Positions 10,469 to 18,644 are shown, counted from the stretch's first letter. The stretch: DNA of 64,000 bases from Clostridiales bacterium (GCA_019415645.1 DXYV01000002.1:1-64000); one strand, 5' to 3'. Program-made: numbers and translations. The notes: generated from the letters alone by a model not told the origin.

Positions 10469-10499
10469 CTTTTAGTATTGCTAATATAATTACTAAAAG
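10469..10499. promoter_or_regulatory. Palindromic operator between divergent XRE and small gene
   Basis: Perfect 9-bp inverted repeat CTTTTAGTA (10469-10477) and TACTAAAAG (10491-10499) with a 13-bp AT-rich centre, within the 75-bp divergent intergenic region. The likely role is a site for the XRE protein encoded at 10523, controlling both genes. Confidence 0.6.
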
Positions 10500-10522
10500 A
10501 TTATAAGTCAAGGAGTATTTGT

Positions 10523-10753
10523 ATGTATCATAGAGAATTATTCGGTTTTCGTCTTCGAAAGCTGAGGAAAAGCAAAAAAGAGACGCAGGCAGATTTGGCA
10601 CAGCTTTTGGGAGTATCGACCAATCAGGTCAGCGAAATGGAGCGGGGAAGAAAGACCACCTCCTTTGAGCGGCTGGCATTGCTGTGCGAGCACTTCAACG
10701 TCTGTTCGGACTACCTGCTGGGGCTGACCGATGAGATGCGGCCGCTGAAGTAG
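10523..10753 (+). CDS. XRE-family helix-turn-helix regulator
   Basis: 76 residues, essentially one HTH_3 domain: RLRKLRKSKKETQADLAQLL, then GVSTNQVSEMERGRKTTSFE as the recognition helix region and CSDYLLGLTDEM at the end. AGTCAAGGAG precedes the ATG. It is more AT-rich than the genes around it and is probably an autorepressor acting at the palindrome 10469-10499; the regulated partner is the divergent small gene. Confidence 0.88.
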   Translation: MYHRELFGFRLRKLRKSKKETQADLAQLLGVSTNQVSEMERGRKTTSFERLALLCEHFNVCSDYLLGLTDEMRPLK

Positions 10754-10817
10754 GGGACGGGGACGGATAGATTCCCGCGGGAAAGGGGCGCACGGCCTAC
10801 ATTGGCCCTGCTGTTGC

Positions 10818-11122
10818 GGCACCCTCCGGGGGGATTCTTTCTGCTCGTGCAGAAAGAACCAAAGACACGCTTAGGAGGGGGATTTCGATTTCCCCCTCCT
10901 AAGAACCACCCCTTGAAACGACCAAGCACAAGGGGGCCTGCGGGCCCCCTTATTGGATGTATCCCCCAGGGCAACGAAACTTGGAGGCATCAGCGTTGAA
11001 ACGTCCCGCAGGAAAGGGCCGATGTGGGCATCGGCCCCTACGAGAGGCTTCACTCACCGCACCTGGTCCGGCGCGCTGGGTGGACCCTGCCGGTCCATAA
11101 TACCCGACCGGGGAACGGCATT
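10818..11122 (-). repeat. Long mosaic intergenic repeat, left copy
   Basis: Occupies most of the 490-bp gene-free stretch 10754-11246. Read on the minus strand it starts with TGCCGTTCCCCGGTCGGGT (end at about 11122), passes a variable middle with a GGGCCGATG/CATCGGCCC hairpin (11017-11038), and ends in a 200-bp conserved block with hairpins at 10839-10857, 10871-10902 and 10929-10951. The conserved linkers ACCAAAGACACGC, CCTTGAAACGACCAAGCACA and AACGAAACTTG also occur in the inverted copy at 27905-28236, while the stem sequences differ yet still pair. No protein is encoded. Confidence 0.85.
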
Positions 11123-11246
11123 TGGTGCGGAGACTGTCCTCCTGCAAAGCTCCGGCAGGGCTTTAATCGTTTTTTAATCTAACGTCAATTCCTTTTTGAG
11201 CCCGGGGCGGGTACAATAGGTCTGCAAACAGAAAGGGGGCGGAGGC

Positions 11247-11846
11247 ATGGAGCTGACCGTAGAACAGGTGGAGAAGGTGCGCCGCTACGCGCAGGTGTCC
11301 TTTGAGGAGGCCAAGGCCGCCCTGGAACAGGCGGGGGGAAGTCCGCTGGATGCGGTGATTCTCCTGGAACGGCAGGGCAAGGTGCCGCCGCCCCAGGGCG
11401 GAGCCGGAGCCTGGTCCACCAGGCTGGGCACCCCTCCGCCGGAGGAGGAGCCGGCCGCGCCGGGCGCGTCGGTGCCGGCCAAGTGGCCCCGGCCCAAGCG
11501 CCGCAAATACACCTCCAAGGAGGTGGGGGACGCGATCAAGAGCTTCCTGCGCAACTGCACCAAGATCTCCGTGGACATCTGGCGGGGCGACGACCTGCTG
11601 GTGGGCATCCCCCTGATCGTCTGCGTGCTGCTGTTCATCGTGGCACCCTATGTGATGATTCCGCTGGCAATCCTGGGGCTGATCGTGCGCTGCCGCTATC
11701 ACTTCAGCGGCTGGGAGTGGAACACCGACACCATCAACCGCGCCATGGACCAGGTGACCGAGACCGTGGCCGACTGGACCGAGCAGTTCAAGCAGGAGCT
11801 GAAGGACTACCACAACAAGCGCGGCGGAACTTCAAACAAGAAATAA
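11247..11846 (+). CDS. UBA-like/DUF4342 domain membrane protein
   Basis: 199 residues: N-terminal UBA-like helical domain (about 3-45, VEQVEKVRRYAQVSFEEAKA), a proline-rich linker, then a DUF4342-like part with one or two membrane segments (about 125-155, GIPLIVCVLLFIVAPYVMI) and a charged tail. The role of the family is unknown. It lies 12 bases ahead of the response regulator at 11859 and reads in the same direction, so it is probably the first gene of that operon. Start ATG 11247 follows GAAAGGGGGCGGAGGC. Confidence 0.8.
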   Translation: MELTVEQVEKVRRYAQVSFEEAKAALEQAGGSPLDAVILLERQGKVPPPQGGAGAWSTRLGTPPPEEEPAAPGASVPAKWPRPKRRKYTSKEVGDAIKSFLRNCTKISVDIWRGDDLLVGIPLIVCVLLFIVAPYVMIPLAILGLIVRCRYHFSGWEWNTDTINRAMDQVTETVADWTEQFKQELKDYHNKRGGTSNKK

Positions 11847-11858
11847 GGGGGAATCCCG

Positions 11859-12554
11859 ATGGCGGAAAAAATACTTCTGGTGGAGGACGAGGAGAAGCTG
11901 GCCCGTATGGTGGAGCTGGAGCTGCGCTACGAGGGCTATGAGGTGACCAAGGCCTTTGACGGCCGCACCGGGCTGGAGCAGGCCCTCACCGGTTCCTTTG
12001 ACCTGGTGCTGCTGGACATCATGCTCCCGGCCCTCAACGGAATGGAGGTCCTGCGCCGGCTGCGCAAGGAGAGCAATGTTCCGGTCATCATGCTCACAGC
12101 CCGGGACACGGTGATGGATAAGGTCTCCGGTCTGGACTCCGGAGCGGACGACTACATCACCAAGCCCTTTGCCATCGAGGAGCTGCTGGCCCGAATCCGG
12201 GCCGCCCTGCGCAACAAGGCGGAGGCCAACGCCAAGGCCGCTGAGGAGGCCAGCCAGATCTACTCCATCGGCGAGCTGGTCATGGACTGCGACCGCCACG
12301 AGGTCACCGTGGGCGGCACGCCCGTGGAGCTGACCCGGCGGGAATTCGACCTGCTGCGCTATCTGCTGGAGCACAAGGAAAAGGTGGTCACCCGGGAGTC
12401 CCTGCTGGACAACGTGTGGGGGTTCGATTTCGTGGGCGAGACCAACACCGTGGATGTCTACATCCGCTTTCTGCGCTCCAAGATCGACGAGCCCTTCGGG
12501 AAAAAATGGATCCACACCGTGCGCGGTGTGGGATATGTGATACGGGAGGACTGA
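11859..12554 (+). CDS. OmpR/PhoB-family response regulator
   Basis: 231 residues: receiver domain with acidic pair Glu9/Asp10, phospho-acceptor Asp53 in LVLLDIMLP, and conserved Lys in ITKPF; then a winged-helix DNA-binding domain ending VRGVGYVIRED. It lies in one transcription unit with a flavodoxin-like gene (12560) and a histidine kinase (13107), so that kinase is its presumed partner. The signal is unknown. Confidence 0.95.
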   Translation: MAEKILLVEDEEKLARMVELELRYEGYEVTKAFDGRTGLEQALTGSFDLVLLDIMLPALNGMEVLRRLRKESNVPVIMLTARDTVMDKVSGLDSGADDYITKPFAIEELLARIRAALRNKAEANAKAAEEASQIYSIGELVMDCDRHEVTVGGTPVELTRREFDLLRYLLEHKEKVVTRESLLDNVWGFDFVGETNTVDVYIRFLRSKIDEPFGKKWIHTVRGVGYVIRED

Positions 12555-12559
12555 GTACC

Positions 12560-13066
12560 ATGCGAGACATTGCTGCCATCGTCTACACCTCCAACACCGG
12601 CTTTACCATGCGGTACGCCCAGATGCTGGGGCAGGCCGCCGCCATCCCGGTCTACGACCTGGAGGACGGCCTCTCCGCGCCGGCCAGCGGGGCCAATGTG
12701 CTCTATCTGGGCTGGCTGTCGGCGGGAAAGATCAAGGGGCTGAGCCGGGCCCGGAAGCAGTGGAAGATCCGGGCCGTGTGCGCCGTGGGCATGTCGCCGG
12801 GCGGGGCGGAGGTCCTGTCCAGGGTGACCCAGGGGAACCAGCTGGACGGTCTGCCGGTCTTTTATCTGCCGGGCGGCTACGCCCCGGAGAAGCTGACGGG
12901 AGTCCCCAAGCTCATGATGTGGGCCATGACCAAGGCGGTGACCCGCAAGCCGCCCCAGAACGCGGAGGAGGCCGCCATGCAGGAGGCCTTCCGCTCCGGC
13001 TGCGACTTCGTGGCGGAACAAAACCTGGCCCCTGTGCTGGACTGGCTGAGAGAAAAAACGGACTGA
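12560..13066 (+). CDS. Flavodoxin-domain protein
   Basis: 168 residues beginning MRDIAAIVYTSNTGFTMRYA; the loop YTSNTGFTM matches the phosphate-binding loop of flavodoxins (T/S-x-T-G-x-T). The rest has the alternating pattern of a flavodoxin fold (VLYLGWLSAGKIKGLSRA, VCAVGMSPGG). It probably binds FMN and carries electrons or senses redox state. It sits between a response regulator (6 bases upstream) and the histidine kinase (40 bases downstream), an unusual place that suggests redox input to, or output of, this two-component system. Confidence 0.8.
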   Translation: MRDIAAIVYTSNTGFTMRYAQMLGQAAAIPVYDLEDGLSAPASGANVLYLGWLSAGKIKGLSRARKQWKIRAVCAVGMSPGGAEVLSRVTQGNQLDGLPVFYLPGGYAPEKLTGVPKLMMWAMTKAVTRKPPQNAEEAAMQEAFRSGCDFVAEQNLAPVLDWLREKTD

Positions 13067-13106
13067 GCCCGGAAACCATTGATTCTGCGGAAAGGAGGCG
13101 GGGGCT

Positions 13107-14606
13107 ATGGCAAAGGCCGCGCGCAGGCCGAAGGAAAAGGCGCAGAAGCCCAGCGGGAATGTAAAATCCTCGCTGGTGGCCCGGCTCAACACCCGCCTGT
13201 TCGTCCGGCTGATCGGGATCTACCTGTGCATGGACCTGCTGCTGGTGGCGCTGTGCGCCGCGGGAATCTTTTTCTCCGCCTACCACCAGTTCGATGACAT
13301 CGCCCAGCTGGTGGAGGAGCGGGGCGTGCCCTCCGCCGAGGCCACCGAGTGGATGTCGGCGGGCGACTACACCGTGACCGCCCTGGACCGGCCGGTGCAG
13401 GGCTCGCCGCTGCCCGTGGTGGCGGGGAAGGACACGGCGGTCTCCCGGGGCCTTTACACCTTCCGGAAGGGGGACAACACCTGGCTGTTCGGCATGTGGA
13501 GCGGACGCCCCGGAGCCGGGGCCAGCCTGACGGTGGAGATCGAAAACGGGGGAGCGCCCTACGCCATCACCCTGGACCTGTCCGGGCCGGTGACGGTGGT
13601 GGTGTTCGCCACCCGGATCGTGCTGGTATGCCAGCTGATCTCTCTGATCCTCAATCTGTTCAAGAACGCAGGCACCATCAAAAAGGTGCTTCACCCCATT
13701 CAGGAGCTGGCGGCCCAGGCCGCCAAGCTCAACAGCGTGTCCGCCATGTCCCCGGAGGAGCTGCGGGAGCTGGCCGGGCAGCTGGATGAGATCAACGCCA
13801 CCCACCTGGACACCCGAATCCCCGTGGACGGCACCCAGCGGGAGCTGAAGGACCTGGCCCGGTCCATCAACGCCATGCTGGACCGCATCAACCAGGCCTA
13901 CCGGGCCCAGATGCGCTTTGTCTCCGACGCCTCTCATGAGCTGCGCACCCCCATCGCAGTCATCCAGGGCTACGCCAATCTGCTGGACCGCTGGGGCAAG
14001 GACGACCCCGACGCCATGCAGGAGTCCATCACCGCCATCCGGGCGGAGGCCGACGCCATGAAGGAACTGGTGGAGCAGCTGCTCTTCCTGGCCCGGGGAG
14101 ACAACGACTCCATGCATGTGGTGCCCGAGGTGTTCGACCTGACCACGGTCTCCAACCAGGTGCTCAAGGAGACCGAGATGATCGACCAGAACCACCCCTA
14201 CACCGCCCGCTGGGACGCGCCGGTGTACGTCAATGCCGACGTGGGGCTGGTGAAGCAGGCCATGCGAATTCTGGTGGACAACGCCGGCAAGTACACCCAA
14301 GCCGGCGGCCGCATCACCCTGCGGGTGGTCCAGCAGGGGGAACTGGCCCGAATCTCGGTCACCGACGAGGGGCAGGGCATCGACGCCAAATCACTGCCCC
14401 ATATCTTCGACCGCTTTTTCCGCACCGACGAATCCCGGGCCCGCCAGACCGGCGGCACCGGGCTGGGCCTGGCCATCGCCCGCTGGATCGCGGAGCGGCA
14501 CGGCGGCTGGTTCGAGGTGGTGTCCCGCCAGGGCGTGGGGACCCGCATCACCATGGTGCTGCCCGCCGTGGCTCCGCCTGCGGCGGAGCCGGAAGAAACC
14601 GCATAA
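13107..14606 (+). CDS. Sensor histidine kinase
   Basis: 499 residues. Two membrane segments (about 33-57 and 160-185) enclose an extracytoplasmic region of about 100 residues, followed by a HAMP-like linker, the phospho-acceptor His277 in SDASHELRTP, and an ATPase domain with DNAGKY, DEGQGI, FDRFFR and GTGLGLAIA. Partner of the response regulator at 11859. AAAGGAGGCGGGGGCT precedes ATG 13107. Ligand unknown. Confidence 0.94.
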   Translation: MAKAARRPKEKAQKPSGNVKSSLVARLNTRLFVRLIGIYLCMDLLLVALCAAGIFFSAYHQFDDIAQLVEERGVPSAEATEWMSAGDYTVTALDRPVQGSPLPVVAGKDTAVSRGLYTFRKGDNTWLFGMWSGRPGAGASLTVEIENGGAPYAITLDLSGPVTVVVFATRIVLVCQLISLILNLFKNAGTIKKVLHPIQELAAQAAKLNSVSAMSPEELRELAGQLDEINATHLDTRIPVDGTQRELKDLARSINAMLDRINQAYRAQMRFVSDASHELRTPIAVIQGYANLLDRWGKDDPDAMQESITAIRAEADAMKELVEQLLFLARGDNDSMHVVPEVFDLTTVSNQVLKETEMIDQNHPYTARWDAPVYVNADVGLVKQAMRILVDNAGKYTQAGGRITLRVVQQGELARISVTDEGQGIDAKSLPHIFDRFFRTDESRARQTGGTGLGLAIARWIAERHGGWFEVVSRQGVGTRITMVLPAVAPPAAEPEETA

Positions 14607-14612
14607 AACCAA

Positions 14613-14647
14613 AACCGGCCGGACTTCCGCAGGAAGTCCGGCCGGTT
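14613..14647 (+). terminator. Intrinsic terminator after the two-component operon
   Basis: A 16-bp GC-rich stem with loop GCA begins 7 bases after the kinase stop and ends in TTT. It closes the unit 11247-14606. Confidence 0.8.
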
Positions 14648-14714
14648 TGCATTGCGCCCGGCGGGGAAAGGTGCTAATATGATACTCAGTTCGAGACACA
14701 AAGGAGGAACGGCT

Positions 14715-15368
14715 ATGGACGTGCGGCAGACCATCTGTGCCGTGGGCAGGCTGCTCTACGACCGGGGCTATGTGGCGGCCAACGATGGGAACCTCTCGGT
14801 GCGCACCGGAGAACAGGAGATCTGGATGACCCCCTCGGGGGTGAGCAAGGGGCGCATGACGCCGGAGATGCTGGTCAAGGTGGACCTGGAGGGGCGGATA
14901 CTGGAGGGGGAGCGCCACCCCTCCTCCGAGGCCAAGCTCCACCTGACGGTCTACCGGCACCGGCCGGACGTGGGAGCGGTAGTCCACGCCCATCCGCCGG
15001 TGTCCACTGCCTTCGCGGTGTGCCGCCGGGGGCTGGATGTGCCCTATCTGGCGGAGCTGGTGGTGGGCCTGGGCGGCGCGGTGCCGGTGGCCCCCTATGC
15101 CACCCTCTCCACCGACGAGGTGCCCCGGAGCATCGAGCCCTACGTGGCGGAGCACGACGCAGTGCTGCTGGCCAACCACGGGGCGGCGGCCTGGGGGAGC
15201 GACCTGTGGGCCGCCTTTGACAAGCTGGAGACCGTGGAGCACACGGCGAAGATCTACCGGAACGTGGAGCTGCTGGGGGGCGGCTGTCCCCTGACGCCCC
15301 AGCAGGTGCGCGATCTGAAGGATCTGAAGGGCTATTACCGCCGGCTGGCGGGGAAACGGGAGGACTGA
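14715..15368 (+). CDS. Class II aldolase, probably of the 5-deoxypentose/methylthioribose (DHAP) shunt
   Basis: 217 residues starting at ATG 14715 after AAAGGAGGAAC. The fold is class II aldolase/adducin with GNLSVR, TPSGVSKG, the zinc-site VVHAHPPVS and LLANHGAAAWG. L-fuculose-phosphate and methylthioribulose-phosphate aldolases look alike, so the call rests on context: 3 bases separate it from mtnA. In the DHAP shunt, MtnA makes 5-(methylthio)ribulose-1-P or 5-deoxyribulose-1-P and this aldolase cleaves it to DHAP and an aldehyde, allowing salvage of 5'-deoxyadenosine or methylthioadenosine by-products. Confidence 0.85.
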   Translation: MDVRQTICAVGRLLYDRGYVAANDGNLSVRTGEQEIWMTPSGVSKGRMTPEMLVKVDLEGRILEGERHPSSEAKLHLTVYRHRPDVGAVVHAHPPVSTAFAVCRRGLDVPYLAELVVGLGGAVPVAPYATLSTDEVPRSIEPYVAEHDAVLLANHGAAAWGSDLWAAFDKLETVEHTAKIYRNVELLGGGCPLTPQQVRDLKDLKGYYRRLAGKRED

Positions 15369-15371
15369 ACC

Positions 15372-16457
15372 ATGGACAAGCTGAAGCAAGTGACCCATAT
15401 CGACAACGTGCGCCTGGGTGAGGACGAGCGGAGCGTGGTCATTCTGGACCAGACGCAGCTGCCCAACCGCACGGAATACAAGACCCTGCGCACGCCGGAG
15501 GAGATGTTCGAGGCTATCCAGAGCCTGCGGGTCCGGGGCGCGCCGGCCATTGGAATCTGTGCCGGATACTGCATCTATGCGCTGGCCCGCCAGGGGACGG
15601 AGACCGACTACGCCCCCTTTGCCGCCCGCTTCCACGCCCAGAAGGAATATCTCAACGCCTCCCGCCCCACGGCGGTCAATCTGAGCTGGGCCCTGGAGCG
15701 CATGGAGCGGGTGGTGACCGAACATTCCGACCTGCCGGTGGAGGAGATCTTGAATCGGCTGGGGCAGGAGTGCCGCGCCATCCATCAGGAGGACATCGCC
15801 ATGTGCCGGGCGATCTCGGAGCACGGCCTGACTCTGCTGAAAAACGGCGACGGCGTGCTCACCCACTGCAACGCGGGCCCTCTGGCCACCTCCCGGTACG
15901 GGACGGCGCTGGGGCCGCTTTTCCTGGGCAAGGAGCGGGGCATGGAATTCCATGTGTTCGCCGACGAGACCCGGCCCCTGCTCCAGGGCGCGCGGCTGAC
16001 CTCCTACGAGCTGAGCCGGGCGGGAATCGACGTGACCCTCATCTGCGACAACATGGCCTCCCTGGTGATGAAAAACGGCTGGATCAACGCCTGCTTCGTG
16101 GGCTGCGACCGGGTGGCGGCCAACGGGGACGCGGCCAATAAGATCGGCACCTCCGGCGTGGCCATTCTGGCGAAGCATTACGGCATTCCCTTCTATGTGC
16201 TGGGGCCCACCTCCACCATTGACCGGAACTGCAAGACGGGGGACGACATCCAGATCGAGCTGCGCGCTCCGGAGGAGATCAAGACCAAGTTCTACACCGA
16301 ACCCATGGCCCTGCCCGAGGTGAAGTGCTACAATCCCGCCTTCGACGTGACCGACCACACGCAGATCACCGGAATCGTCACGGAGAAGGGAATCTGCTAT
16401 CCACCCTATACGGAGAGCATCGCCAGGCTATTTGAACCGGACCAGGCGGAACATTGA
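15372..16457 (+). CDS. mtnA: S-methyl-5-thioribose-1-phosphate isomerase
   Basis: 361 residues, matching the MtnA/eIF2B-like family length. RVRGAPAIGICAGYC, the catalytic-cysteine region LTHCNAGPLATSRYGTALG and the catalytic-aspartate region GCDRVAANGDAANKIGT are all present. Isomerises methylthioribose-1-P (and 5-deoxyribose-1-P) to the ribulose form. With the aldolase directly upstream it forms the last two steps of a DHAP-type salvage route; the kinase or phosphorylase step is not in this window. Confidence 0.95.
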   Translation: MDKLKQVTHIDNVRLGEDERSVVILDQTQLPNRTEYKTLRTPEEMFEAIQSLRVRGAPAIGICAGYCIYALARQGTETDYAPFAARFHAQKEYLNASRPTAVNLSWALERMERVVTEHSDLPVEEILNRLGQECRAIHQEDIAMCRAISEHGLTLLKNGDGVLTHCNAGPLATSRYGTALGPLFLGKERGMEFHVFADETRPLLQGARLTSYELSRAGIDVTLICDNMASLVMKNGWINACFVGCDRVAANGDAANKIGTSGVAILAKHYGIPFYVLGPTSTIDRNCKTGDDIQIELRAPEEIKTKFYTEPMALPEVKCYNPAFDVTDHTQITGIVTEKGICYPPYTESIARLFEPDQAEH

Positions 16458-16482
16458 ACCATCGGAACGAACAGAAGGCAAA

Positions 16483-16514
16483 GCGGCGGGCCGGTCTTAG
16501 GACCGGCCCGCCGC
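16483..16514 (+). terminator. Terminator hairpin after mtnA
   Basis: A perfect 14-bp stem, GCGGCGGGCCGGTC and its complement, around loop TTAG, 25 bases beyond the mtnA stop. There is no long T-run. Confidence 0.65.
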
Positions 16515-16592
16515 GGATTCGGTTTGGAAAAGACAGAAAAGCAGGGAAGAGAAACCCTGAAAGGGTGTTCGTTATGGCAGAAAAGGACCGGG

Positions 16593-16952
16593 TCAAGGCT
16601 CCGGTTCGGAGATATGATAGAGCTTCAGACCGTTGATGACGTGAATAATAAAATCCTTGTCCCGCTGGGACAGGCTGCGAATCAAACCCTCCAAAAACAC
16701 ATCCTGGCTGCTTTCCTCCGCAGCGTTCTCTGTCCCGCAGAGCAAATAATTCATATCAATGCTTAAGGCGTTGCAGATATTGACGAGGGTTTGGAGGCTG
16801 GCGGTCATCAGGTTGTTTTCCAGTTTCGCCACCGCATTGGTGGAAATCTCGATTTTTTCCGCAAGCTGTTCCTGGGTCAGACCTGCAAGCTTCCGCGCTT
16901 CTTTGATTCGCTTTGCAATCAGAGGGTAATCGACCTTGTATTGATAGTCCAT
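16593..16952 (-). CDS. XRE-family helix-turn-helix regulator
   Basis: 119 residues. The HTH_3 domain is at about 10-65 (IAKRIKEARKLAGLTQEQLA, ISTNAVAKLENNL), followed by a C-terminal tail (SLSQRDKDFIIHVINGLK) common in phage-like and accessory-element repressors. AAAAGGAG lies 8 bases before ATG. It diverges from the small PH-like gene at 17140 across an AT-rich region with an inverted repeat, so it probably regulates that gene and itself. First gene of an AT-rich island (about 16560-18530). Confidence 0.88.
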   Translation of the reverse strand: MDYQYKVDYPLIAKRIKEARKLAGLTQEQLAEKIEISTNAVAKLENNLMTASLQTLVNICNALSIDMNYLLCGTENAAEESSQDVFLEGLIRSLSQRDKDFIIHVINGLKLYHISEPEP

Positions 16953-17002
16953 ATTTACTTCTCCTTTTCATCAAGGATATATGGATTATCTGCAAATTTT
17001 AA

Positions 17003-17054
17003 TTGATTTACACTACATTACAATATTGACTATAAATCAAACTAAGAATATAAT
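17003..17054 (+). promoter_or_regulatory. Promoter with overlapping inverted repeat
   Basis: Strong consensus promoter TTGACT, 17-bp spacer, TATAAT at 17026-17054. A perfect 8-bp inverted repeat TTGATTTA (17003-17010)/TAAATCAA (17033-17040) brackets the -35 element, as expected for repression by the divergent XRE protein. Confidence 0.65.
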
Positions 17055-17139
17055 AAAACGAAAGGAGAAGGGCTGGGCGAGCGGTTGGAACGGCACGCGG
17101 AAGTCCTGTGAGTTAAGAAATGGGAAAGGAACAAGCCGG

Positions 17140-17478
17140 ATGTCGGACCTGCTGTTTGAACTGGTAGATGAAGCAACCAACGATAAGCTGCAAATTTATG
17201 AGAATAGAATCAAATTCACAAAGAAGGAGCGGACCGCCGCTGGCTGCAATGTTATGACCAAGACGTTTCCCATCTCCGCGCTGAGAAGTGTTCAAATCAA
17301 GGCGCCTGGGGCGGGGTCCGCGGGTTTCCTGCAGGTTTCCAGCGGAAGCGGCGCTGTGTGCCGGGAGATGGGGCCTGCCGGTACGCTTCGAAATGAAAAT
17401 TCAATTTCGGTGGCCGAAGCCGACTACGAAAGAGCAAAACAGATCAAGGAATACCTGGAGGGCAGGATCGCGAAGTGA
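17140..17478 (+). CDS. Small PH-like protein, function unknown
   Basis: 112 residues from ATG 17140 (AAAGGA 10 bases upstream), MSDLLFELVDEATNDKLQIY, then beta-rich sequence ISALRSVQIKAPGAGSAGFL and an ending AEADYERAKQIKEYLEGRI. The layout (a beta-rich PH-like part and a closing helix) resembles short bacterial PH/DUF4429 proteins that often carry SHOCT tails; no SHOCT is seen here. An earlier in-frame ATG exists at 16981 but falls upstream of the promoter. Paired with a divergent XRE gene; likely accessory. Confidence 0.6.
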   Translation: MSDLLFELVDEATNDKLQIYENRIKFTKKERTAAGCNVMTKTFPISALRSVQIKAPGAGSAGFLQVSSGSGAVCREMGPAGTLRNENSISVAEADYERAKQIKEYLEGRIAK

Positions 17479-17589
17479 GGAAGGGCAGTCTCGGCAGTTT
17501 TCTGATCCATGAAAAATCACAGGGAACACGACCAGAAAGGGAAAACGCGATAATAAAAAGAAGCAGGGTGCAATCTCCCCACCCTGCCA

Positions 17590-17808
17590 TTACAATTCAT
17601 CATCTTTGATATATTTTATAATATCACCGACATCACAATCGAGAATTCGGCAAAACATTTCTATGGTATGGGTACTAACACTTTCATTTCTCTTTAGTCT
17701 GGTGATCTGTGCAGGGCTGATATTATACTTTTTTATCAGCGCATATTGCGAAATGCCCTTTTCTTTCATTACATTCCATAGGTTGTCATAGGAGATCATC
17801 GCACGCAA
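17590..17808 (-). CDS. Small XRE/Cro-type regulator
   Basis: 72 residues (or 69 from the internal ATG): ISYDNLWNVMKEKGISQYAL, then KKYNISPAQITRLKRNES and TIEMFCRILDCDVGDIIKY, which is a Cro/CI-type HTH_26 domain. It lies in an AT-rich island next to an operator-like palindrome (17855-17874) and diverges from the SHOCT protein at 17996. Such single-domain regulators are usually repressors of the neighbouring gene. Confidence 0.85.
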   Translation of the reverse strand: MRAMISYDNLWNVMKEKGISQYALIKKYNISPAQITRLKRNESVSTHTIEMFCRILDCDVGDIIKYIKDDEL

Positions 17809-17829
17809 GCCTCACTTTCTGCTTGCATG

Positions 17830-17874
17830 TTAACCGAAAACGATATATAATGAGATTAACCAATATCGGTTAAT
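17830..17874. promoter_or_regulatory. XRE operator with TTAACC half-sites
   Basis: Perfect inverted repeat ATTAACC, 6 bases, GGTTAAT at 17855-17874, plus an extra TTAACC half-site at 17830-17835. It sits upstream of the small XRE gene and is probably its autoregulatory site. Confidence 0.6.
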
Positions 17875-17938
17875 ATATGTGAAAAATAAAGCAGGAAGAC
17901 CTGTCAACCTTGCTTCCAAACGCTATGCAGCCAGCTAA

Positions 17939-17966
17939 TTGTATTTCAACTTTACCGATGTATAAT
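17939..17966 (+). promoter_or_regulatory. Promoter of the SHOCT-domain gene
   Basis: TTGTAT, 16-bp spacer, TATAAT, 30 bases ahead of the ATG at 17996; TGAGGGGGAAA supplies the ribosome site. Confidence 0.5.
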
Positions 17967-17995
17967 AAAATTATAGAATTTGAGGGGGAAATAGT

Positions 17996-18511
17996 ATGGC
18001 AAATGGTACGCTTGTAAAAACCTTTGACATTCCTGCAAATGTCAGAAAGCAGTATGCCCGCTTTACAAGTCTTGAATTATATACAGACCGTCTTGTAGGC
18101 AAAGGCAGTAAGCTGGGGGATGTCAATTTCTTTTTCAAAAATTACATGACGATTCGCTGGACTCCCGCCAACCTGGGAACGCAATTTGCTCAATTAGTGT
18201 TTATCACACACGAGAACGCGTCCAATGTCATTTCCGTAAATAATCTCCAAATGCTGAATGATGTCAATCGAATCCCTTTTTGCAGCGGAATGTTCTCGTA
18301 TGCTACGGCGAATGAGTATGTAAAAGGAATTTACGCAGATATAATAAAGGTCTTTGACGAATACAAAGCCAAAGATTCGGATGCCGATGTTCAGCCTGTC
18401 CAACAAGTATCCGCCGCCGATGAACTGAAAAAATTCAAAGAACTGCTGGATAGTGGCGTTATCACCCAGGAGGAATTTGACGCCAAGAAGAAACAACTGC
18501 TGGGGCTGTGA
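17996..18511 (+). CDS. PH-like protein with C-terminal SHOCT domain
   Basis: 171 residues. The first 120 form a beta-rich PH-like domain (RFTSLELYTDRLVGKGSKLG) ending in a helix; residues about 140-171 (ADELKKFKELLDSGVITQEE...) are a classic SHOCT motif, a short C-terminal oligomerisation or anchoring module. AT-rich compared with the flanks and paired with a divergent XRE gene. The arrangement mirrors the other XRE/PH-like pair just upstream. Function unknown; possible membrane-stress or defence accessory. Confidence 0.75.
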   Translation: MANGTLVKTFDIPANVRKQYARFTSLELYTDRLVGKGSKLGDVNFFFKNYMTIRWTPANLGTQFAQLVFITHENASNVISVNNLQMLNDVNRIPFCSGMFSYATANEYVKGIYADIIKVFDEYKAKDSDADVQPVQQVSAADELKKFKELLDSGVITQEEFDAKKKQLLGL

Positions 18512-18533
18512 TGCTTCCGTCCGAGAACATAAA

Positions 18534-18577
18534 AAATCCCCCTGATGTAGGAAAATGAAGCTACATCAGGGGGATTT
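18534..18577. terminator. Hairpin after the SHOCT-domain gene
   Basis: A 17-bp perfect stem AAATCCCCCTGATGTAG with a 10-base loop, 22 bases after the stop codon. A T-rich tail on the plus side is short. Confidence 0.7.
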
Positions 18578-18644
18578 GCCTATTGTCTGCTTTTACTGGT
18601 CCGGTTCACGATGACCGGGAGATTTTGGTTGTATTGGCTGTCTG

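Noticed and set aside
16981..17139. Start of the small PH-like protein at ATG 16981.
   Set aside because: It lies upstream of the consensus promoter at 17026-17054, so the first 53 codons would not be transcribed from it; ATG 17140 has a ribosome site.
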